From an uncultured Oscillospiraceae bacterium (GTDB lineage Bacteria; Bacillota; Clostridia; Oscillospirales; Ruminococcaceae): a stretch of DNA of 18,865 bases. The stretch lies in the NCBI GenBank assembly GCA_900543295.1, contig UQQY01000021.1:1-18865 (forward strand), read 5' to 3'. The notes below the pieces were generated by a model. It worked only from the letters and a program-made list of their open reading frames with translations. It was not told the origin of the DNA and made no database searches. This document shows, in pieces, positions 14,862-18,865 of the stretch. A program made the position numbers and the translations under genes. Each line of letters begins with the position of its first letter. Position 1 is the first letter of the stretch.

Positions 14862-15581
14862 TTACTTATCCAAAATTTTTCCGTCAACGCTGATGGTTAC
14901 GACATGCCAGGGGATGAATTTGCCACTTGCTTGAAGTGCTTTCTTTGCCGCCATTTCCAGCCCCCCGCAGCAGGGCACTTCCATCCGTACAATGGTGACA
15001 CTTTTTATGTCATTGGTCCTTATGATCTCAGCCAGCTTTTCGCTGTAATCTACACTGTCTAATTTCGGGCAGCCAATGAGCGTGATTTTGCCGCGCATAA
15101 ACTCTGAATGCATATTGGCATAGGCGTAGGCGGTGCAGTCAGCAGCGATCAACAGCTTTGCATCCTTGAAATAGGGCGCATTCATAGGAGCAAGCTTGAT
15201 CTGGCACGGCCACTGTCCAAGCTGAGATGTCACAGCCATGGGTGCAGCATTTGCCGTGGGCGCTATTCCGTTGGGGGTAAGGGTGCGCATCTTCTGGCCG
15301 GGGCAACCGGTGTAAGGCAACGTCATACCGCCCTCCCGCATCTTTTTCTGCTTGTTCTTCATAACGGCTTGCTCGTCGTATTCGGCGGCTTCCCGCTCCA
15401 CAAAGGTGATTGCCCCGGTGGGACACGTAGGCAGACAATCGCCCAAACCGTCGCAGTAATCGTCACGCAGGAGCTTTGCCTTACCGTTCACCATGCCGAT
15501 GGCTCCCTCGTGACAGGCTTCGGCGCAGGCACCGCAGCCGTTGCACTTTTTCTCATCTATATGAATGATTTTGCGAATCAT
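14862..15581 (-). CDS. Ferredoxin-type Fe-S protein with C-terminal PCCGG domain
   Basis: A 239-residue cytoplasmic protein of unproven function. A full 4Fe-4S motif CNGCGACAEAC is at 13-23. The second site reads CDGLGDCLPTCP at 43-54: Cys at 43, 49 and 53, with Leu at 46 where a classical motif has Cys, so it may bind a 3Fe-4S or differently liganded cluster. The rest of the chain carries further Cys (93, 126, 149, 171) and ends with VPCCGGLEMA at 203-211, which recalls the CCG motif of heterodisulfide-reductase-like proteins. GGAGG lies before the ATG at 15581; the longer frame overlaps the rubredoxin gene and is rejected. Last gene of the operon; probably exchanges electrons with the rubredoxin encoded 13 bp upstream. 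Confidence 0.88.
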   Translation of the reverse strand: MIRKIIHIDEKKCNGCGACAEACHEGAIGMVNGKAKLLRDDYCDGLGDCLPTCPTGAITFVEREAAEYDEQAVMKNKQKKMREGGMTLPYTGCPGQKMRTLTPNGIAPTANAAPMAVTSQLGQWPCQIKLAPMNAPYFKDAKLLIAADCTAYAYANMHSEFMRGKITLIGCPKLDSVDYSEKLAEIIRTNDIKSVTIVRMEVPCCGGLEMAAKKALQASGKFIPWHVVTISVDGKILDK

Positions 15582-15594
15582 AGGGTAAGCCTCC

Positions 15595-15753
15595 TTATTC
15601 TTCTTCAAACAAATCTGTGCCCACGCCGCAGAGCGGGCATTCGTAATCTTCGGGCAGGTCTTCAAACTTCGTGCCGGGCGTAATACCGTGTTTGGGATCG
15701 CCGACAGTCTCGTCATAAACATAACCGCAAACGGTGCAAACATACTTTTTCAT
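15595..15753 (-). CDS. Rubredoxin
   Basis: A 52-residue electron carrier with one Fe bound by four cysteines: CTVCG at 6-10 and CPLCG at 39-43, with the family residues YVYDETVGDP between them and the acidic ending DLFEEE. AAGGAGG lies 8 bp before the ATG, overlapping the end of the cupin gene. In anaerobic clostridia rubredoxin reduces superoxide reductase, rubrerythrin and flavodiiron proteins, so a role in oxygen, peroxide or NO defence is likely, but no such partner is in the window. It shares an operon with the cupin and the Fe-S protein. Confidence 0.95.
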   Translation of the reverse strand: MKKYVCTVCGYVYDETVGDPKHGITPGTKFEDLPEDYECPLCGVGTDLFEEE

Positions 15754-15766
15754 ATTTTCTGCCTCC

Positions 15767-16099
15767 TTAGAAAATTACGACAAGCAGCATTTTGAACTGT
15801 TCCTCTCCGAACACCGCATGAGGATGTCCGGCAGGCATAACGATGCTCTCGCCCTCGTGCAGAAAATACTCCACACCGTCGATAGTAATCTTGCCCACAC
15901 CGTCCAGACAGGTGACAAAAGCGTCGCCGCCGGATTCGTGGGTGCTGATTTCTTCGCCTTTGTCAAAGGAGAAAATCGTAACGCTCACGGCACTGTTCTG
16001 TGCCAGCGTTTTGCTAACTACCTGTCCCTTCTGATAGGCGATCTGATCCTTCAGAATCAAAACTTCCGATTTGCTGATATTCTTCATGGGTGCTGTCAT
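15767..16099 (-). CDS. Small cupin-domain protein
   Basis: A 110-residue single-domain cupin. Cupin motif 1 is seen around residues 48-68 (KGEEISTHESGGDAFVTCLDG, split as GEEISTHESGG at 48-58) and motif 2 around 82-96 (EGESIVMPAGHPHAV), offering His54, Glu55, His92 and His94 as possible metal ligands. GAGGAGG precedes the ATG at 16099; an in-frame Met5 is a weaker alternative. It is the first gene of the operon with rubredoxin and an Fe-S protein and diverges from the Crp/Fnr regulator. Such small cupins next to Crp/Fnr genes are common in Clostridia; activity unknown. Confidence 0.88.
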   Translation of the reverse strand: MTAPMKNISKSEVLILKDQIAYQKGQVVSKTLAQNSAVSVTIFSFDKGEEISTHESGGDAFVTCLDGVGKITIDGVEYFLHEGESIVMPAGHPHAVFGEEQFKMLLVVIF

Positions 16100-16113
16100 G
16101 GCACTACCTCCTC

Positions 16114-16171
16114 TTGCTTTTGTGATCCAAGCATACTATAATCAGGACGATACGTATGTGGTTAAAACCAC
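16114..16171. promoter_or_regulatory. Overlapping divergent promoters with a shared Crp/Fnr-type palindrome
   Basis: Plus strand: TTGCTT (16114-16119), 17-bp spacer, TATAAT (16137-16142), toward the regulator. Minus strand: TATAGT (16140-16135) toward the cupin, with no good -35. The palindrome GTGGTT-AA-AACCAC (16158-16171) covers the minus -35 position, centred about 36-41 bp before the expected operon start, and lies about 10-20 bp after the expected regulator start. Confidence 0.7.
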
Positions 16172-16186
16172 AAAAGGAGATTTTTT

Positions 16187-16834
16187 ATGAAAGAAAATTT
16201 TTTACCTGCCTTTCGTGGAATCAACGAATCGGAATACCATGCGCTCTGCGCCTTTGGGTTCATTCGCAAGAAAACCTTTGAAAAGGGCGAAACCATTTTT
16301 TCTACGGGAAGTCATGTGACGGAGCTGGGGCTGCTCTGTTCCGGCTGTGTGCATATCGAGAATAACGACCTTTGGGGCAACAAAAGCATTCTTTCCGTGG
16401 TGGAGCCGGGACAGGTATTTGCGGAAACCTATGCGCTGTGCCATGAGGCTCTGATGGTGGATGCTGTGGCTGCGGAGGAAACAAGCGTGGTCTTTCTTAA
16501 TTTGCAACGAGCGTTGGACGACTCGCAGGCAGGGCAAAGCTGGTATCCTAAGCTGCAAAAGAATTTGCTGCTGATGTCGGCACGAAAAAATATGATCCTT
16601 TCGGGGCGAATCTTTTGCACGACACCCAAAACAATACGCGGCCGTCTTTTAACCTATCTTTCCGAGCAGGCGGCAAGAAGCGGCGGCAATGCGTTTGATA
16701 TTCCCTTTGACCGTCAGCAGCTTGCGGATTATCTGAATGTGGAGCGCAGCGCACTTTCCAAGGAGCTGGGACGCATGAAAAACGAGGGGTTAATCGATTA
16801 CCGGAAGAATCATTTTGAGCTGATTGAGAAATAG
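16187..16834 (+). CDS. Crp/Fnr-family transcriptional regulator
   Basis: A 215-residue regulator of normal length. Residues about 15-125 form the cyclic-nucleotide-binding-like sensor (KTFEKGETIFSTGSHVTELG, VVEPGQVFAETYAL). The long dimer helix is at about 120-145, and the C-terminal winged helix-turn-helix (FDRQQLADYLNVERSALSKE, 174-193) ends in GRMKNEGLIDY. The N-terminal Cys cluster of FNR is absent; Cys at 21, 51, 54, 85 and 144 could sense redox or bind heme, but that is not shown. It is divergent from the cupin-rubredoxin-Fe-S operon and its likely site lies between them, so it probably activates that operon and limits its own synthesis. AGGAG lies 7 bp before the ATG. Confidence 0.93.
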   Translation: MKENFLPAFRGINESEYHALCAFGFIRKKTFEKGETIFSTGSHVTELGLLCSGCVHIENNDLWGNKSILSVVEPGQVFAETYALCHEALMVDAVAAEETSVVFLNLQRALDDSQAGQSWYPKLQKNLLLMSARKNMILSGRIFCTTPKTIRGRLLTYLSEQAARSGGNAFDIPFDRQQLADYLNVERSALSKELGRMKNEGLIDYRKNHFELIEK

Positions 16835-16939
16835 CGAGAAGAAAGCATCCTTACTGAGCTCTGTACACTTGTTTCGGTTAGAGGGATGAATGTGTGTACA
16901 ACAGCACTTTATAATTTTGCCCCACCTTTCAATTATTCG

Positions 16940-16966
16940 TTTTTTACTACACCGCAAGGCTGACAC
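16940..16966 (-). repeat. Inverted copy of the left-edge repeat
   Basis: The minus-strand reading shares GTGT..GCC.TTGCGGTGTA..AAAAAA with 14711-14734, with a few small gaps. It lies 106 bp after the Crp/Fnr stop. The rest of 16835-17057 shows no gene that I can support. Confidence 0.5.
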
Positions 16967-17057
16967 CCCACTGTACGGCCGATCAACAGACCACAATTCC
17001 ATAAAGTAAACAAGGGCTTCCAAAGTCAGTGATTGACCTCGAAAACCCTTATTTTAT

Positions 17058-17100
17058 GCCCTTTTTCGGTATTTCTGTGCCGGAGAAGGGCTTTTTCTTT
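17058..17100 (+). terminator. Rho-independent terminator upstream of pyrE
   Basis: A 12-bp stem (17058-17069 with 17080-17091, two G-U pairs) and a T-rich tract 17092-17100. It separates the Crp/Fnr module from the pyrE promoter. Confidence 0.85.
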
Positions 17101-17131
17101 GTATCCAATACGGTAGGAACATAGATGCACC

Positions 17132-17160
17132 TTGTCATTTGGGAAAAATTGCGGTATACT
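17132..17160 (+). promoter_or_regulatory. Promoter of pyrE
   Basis: TTGTCA (17132-17137), 17-bp spacer, TATACT (17155-17160). Its position rules out the in-frame ATG at 17132 as the pyrE start. Confidence 0.8.
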
Positions 17161-17200
17161 ATTTAAAAAAGTACAAAATAAAGCTATGGGAGAGAACAGG

Positions 17201-17872
17201 ATGACAAGCTACAAACAGGAATTCATTCATTTTATGGTACGTTCCGGCGTGCTGACATTCGGTGATTTTACAGCGAAGAGCGGAAGAAAAACACCGTATT
17301 TTGTCAACACGGGAAATTATAAAACCGGTGAACAGATCGCAAAGCTTGGTGAATTTTATGCAAGCTGTATCAAAGAGAATCTGGGCGCAGAGTTCGACGC
17401 GCTGTTCGGGCCGGCGTACAAGGGCATCCCGCTCTGTGTGACGGCTGCTGCCGCACTGTATAACCGCTATGGTATCAATACGAATTACTGCTTTAACCGG
17501 AAAGAGGAAAAGGATCATGGCGAGGGCGGCTCGATTGTCGGATATAAGCTGAAGGACGGCGACCGCGTCGTGATTACAGAGGACGTTATCACTGCGGGGA
17601 CGGCCGTTCGGGAGACGCTGCCGGTTTTAAAGGCGGCGGGCGACGTAACGGTTGCGGCGCTTATTATTTCGGTTGATCGTATGGAACGTGGCCAGGGCGA
17701 AAAATCCGCCGTGCAGGAGATTTACGAAAATTACGGCATCAAAACGTATCCGATTGTCACTGTGCGTGAAATCATAGAAGCGCTTTACAATACGCCGGTT
17801 GACGGCAAAATTTATATCGACGATGTTATGAAGGAAAAAATGGAAGCATATCTTGCGCAGTACGGCGTTTAA
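17201..17872 (+). CDS. pyrE: Orotate phosphoribosyltransferase
   Basis: Joins orotate to PRPP to give orotidine 5'-monophosphate, the fifth step of pyrimidine synthesis. 223 residues. Seen: GDFTAKSGRKTPYFVNTGNY at 21-40 (orotate/PRPP binding), FGPAYKGIPL at 69-78, the flexible catalytic loop FNRKEEKDHGEGG at 98-110, and the PRPP-binding VVITEDVITAGTA at 123-135. The ATG at 17201 follows GGGAGAG by about 7 bp and lies after the promoter. No other pyr gene is near and no PyrR-type attenuator is apparent in the short leader. radC follows after 41 bp. Confidence 0.96.
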   Translation: MTSYKQEFIHFMVRSGVLTFGDFTAKSGRKTPYFVNTGNYKTGEQIAKLGEFYASCIKENLGAEFDALFGPAYKGIPLCVTAAAALYNRYGINTNYCFNRKEEKDHGEGGSIVGYKLKDGDRVVITEDVITAGTAVRETLPVLKAAGDVTVAALIISVDRMERGQGEKSAVQEIYENYGIKTYPIVTVREIIEALYNTPVDGKIYIDDVMKEKMEAYLAQYGV

Positions 17873-17913
17873 GCTGTAGTTGGAGAGAAAGACAGGAAAG
17901 GAGCGGTCGTGCT

Positions 17914-18600
17914 ATGGCGGAAAAGGAAGCTTTGCACAGCGGACATCGCCAGCGGATGCGTCAGCGCTTTCTTTCCACAGGCTTTGATACCTTCGCAGAG
18001 CATGAGATTTTAGAGGTTCTGCTGTACTATGCGATTCCGCGGATTGACACCAATGAAATCGCGCATCGCCTGCTTCAGCATTTCGGCAGTCTGTCCGCTG
18101 TATTCGATGCGGATCCGCAGGAGCTTATCAAAGTAAAAGGCGTTTCTGAGAATACGGCGGTGCTGCTGAAAATGATCCCCTCTCTTGCGCGCGTTTATCT
18201 TTCAGGAGGGCAGGAAAAGCATCCGCGGCTCGACACGCCGGATAAGCTCGGCGCATATCTGGCCGATCAGTTTATCGGGCGCACGAACGAAGTCGTCCTG
18301 CTTTTATGTATGGACGTCTCGCTGCGTTTGATTCGCTGCGAGACCATTTCGGAGGGAACGGTTTCCTCCTCTCATGTGGACATTAAGAAAATTGCCGAGC
18401 GCGTCATCCGGCTGAACGCTCCCTGTGCGGTTTTGGCGCATAACCATCCGCGTGGGCTGGCGGTTCCTTCGAACGACGATGTGCTGCTCACAAGGGAGGT
18501 TAAGCGTCTGCTCTCCTCGCTTGACGTGAAGCTGCTCGATCATATCGTAGTAGCGGACGGACTTTGGTGCTCTATCGCAGAAAAATATCCAAATCTATAG
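17914..18600 (+). CDS. radC: RadC/YsxA-family JAB-domain protein
   Basis: The 228-residue protein has the RadC layout: an N-terminal UPF0758-type helical region with a helix-hairpin-helix-like segment (LIKVKGVSENTAVLLK, 71-86), then a JAB/MPN metalloprotease-like domain. The metal motif is complete: His176 and His178 in AHNHPRG, Ser186 and Asp189 in PSNDD, with Glu147 upstream in SEGTV. The family was once linked to DNA repair in E. coli, but that role was withdrawn and the true function is unsettled. AAAGGAG lies about 10 bp before the ATG. In many Firmicutes the gene lies near cell-shape genes; here it follows pyrE. Confidence 0.93.
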   Translation: MAEKEALHSGHRQRMRQRFLSTGFDTFAEHEILEVLLYYAIPRIDTNEIAHRLLQHFGSLSAVFDADPQELIKVKGVSENTAVLLKMIPSLARVYLSGGQEKHPRLDTPDKLGAYLADQFIGRTNEVVLLLCMDVSLRLIRCETISEGTVSSSHVDIKKIAERVIRLNAPCAVLAHNHPRGLAVPSNDDVLLTREVKRLLSSLDVKLLDHIVVADGLWCSIAEKYPNL

Positions 18601-18606
18601 CGCTTT

Positions 18607-18653
18607 GATAAAAGGAAGACCCGCTCTAACCGTGAGCGGGTCTTCCTTTTATC
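18607..18653. terminator. Bidirectional terminator between radC and the right-edge gene
   Basis: A perfect 20-bp stem (18607-18626 with 18634-18653), 7-nt loop. The base of the stem is A/T rich on both sides, giving a T-run on either strand, as expected between convergent genes. Confidence 0.85.
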
Positions 18654-18682
18654 CTTTGTCTTACAGCCTGCGGCCGGAAGCG

Positions 18683-18865
18683 CTATTCGATCTGCTTCGT
18701 CATCCGGTCGATTACGCTTTGATACAGTCCGGACGGATCCTTCAAAAAGTTCTGGCGTATAATTTCCGCCTGAATTTCATCCGGCGCATAAAGAGAGATC
18801 TGCATCAAATCAAAATCAATATCGTGAATGGTGCAGATAACCTGAAATCCCTGATCCGAGGGAAC
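18683..18865 (-). CDS. C-terminal end of an unrecognised protein, 5' end outside window
   Basis: The minus-strand frame is open from the right edge to the TAG at 18685-18683, giving the last 60 residues. The text is soluble and coherent (VPSDQGFQVICTIHDIDFDL, then YAPDEIQAEIIRQNFL, ending DRMTKQIE), with balanced charged residues and codon use like the neighbours. I do not recognise the family. It converges on radC across a bidirectional terminator, which supports a real gene ending here. Confidence 0.7.
   Translation of the reverse strand, partial: VPSDQGFQVICTIHDIDFDLMQISLYAPDEIQAEIIRQNFLKDPSGLYQSVIDRMTKQIE

Noticed and set aside
14713..14934. 73-residue plus-strand frame with several cysteines
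   Set aside because: It crosses a terminator hairpin, overlaps the Fe-S gene antisense and has no ribosome site.
15582..15743. N-terminal extension of the Fe-S protein
   Set aside because: It reads the rubredoxin gene in another frame; the start at 15581 has its own GGAGG.
16790..17023. 77-residue minus-strand frame after the Crp/Fnr gene
   Set aside because: No ribosome site, overlaps the end of the regulator gene, and contains the inverted repeat; no family recognised.

Overview
The window looks like chromosomal DNA of a Gram-positive anaerobe of the class Clostridia, plausibly a gut member of the Ruminococcaceae/Oscillospiraceae or a relative. The inference rests on GGAGG ribosome-binding sites, TTGACA/TATAAT-type promoters with 17-bp spacers, tRNA genes with encoded CCA, formate-tetrahydrofolate ligase, rubredoxin and ferredoxin-type proteins, an AbrB-type regulator, and the order SEDS protein-rsmD-coaD. 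No species can be named from sequence reading alone.

Layout. Positions 1-1500 hold the end of a membrane-anchored 4Fe-4S protein (NapH-like) and a TlpA/ResA-type thioredoxin lipoprotein: an extracytoplasmic redox pair closed by a terminator. Positions 1505-2460 are gene-poor. They hold a truncated GNAT acetyltransferase remnant, a palindromic non-coding segment and two hairpins. Positions 2461-2835 are a minus-strand tRNA cluster, transcribed Gly(TCC)-Arg(TCT)-His(GTG)-Gln(TTG) from a near-consensus promoter. Next comes galU on the plus strand, broken by a frameshift best explained by an 8-nt deletion. A large minus-strand lacZ (GH2) follows; its promoter is bracketed by an 8-bp inverted repeat.

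From 7200 to 11700 a plus-strand run carries fhs, a rodA/ftsW-type gene, rsmD, coaD and a short coiled-coil protein. It ends in a long symmetric hairpin facing a convergent minus-strand operon (read right to left): AbrB-type regulator, ABC ATPase, ABC-2 permease. That operon is coupled by two ATGA overlaps, and a perfect 18-bp inverted repeat lies over its promoter. Upstream of it on the same strand is an RluC/RluD-family pseudouridine synthase.

Positions 14711-16966 form the most module-like part: a Crp/Fnr-family regulator diverging from a minus-strand operon of cupin, rubredoxin (52 aa) and an Fe-S protein with a C-terminal PCCGG motif. The two promoters overlap and share one palindrome, placed to activate the operon and repress the regulator. 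Related copies of a short repeat stand in inverted orientation at the two edges, so the module may have arrived as a unit. After a terminator come pyrE and radC on the plus strand, a bidirectional terminator, and the 3' end of an unrecognised minus-strand gene.

Most of the window is ordinary core chromosome. The best candidates for something less described are the Crp/cupin/rubredoxin/Fe-S module and the AbrB-ABC exporter operon. No CRISPR array, transposase, prophage gene or rRNA was seen.
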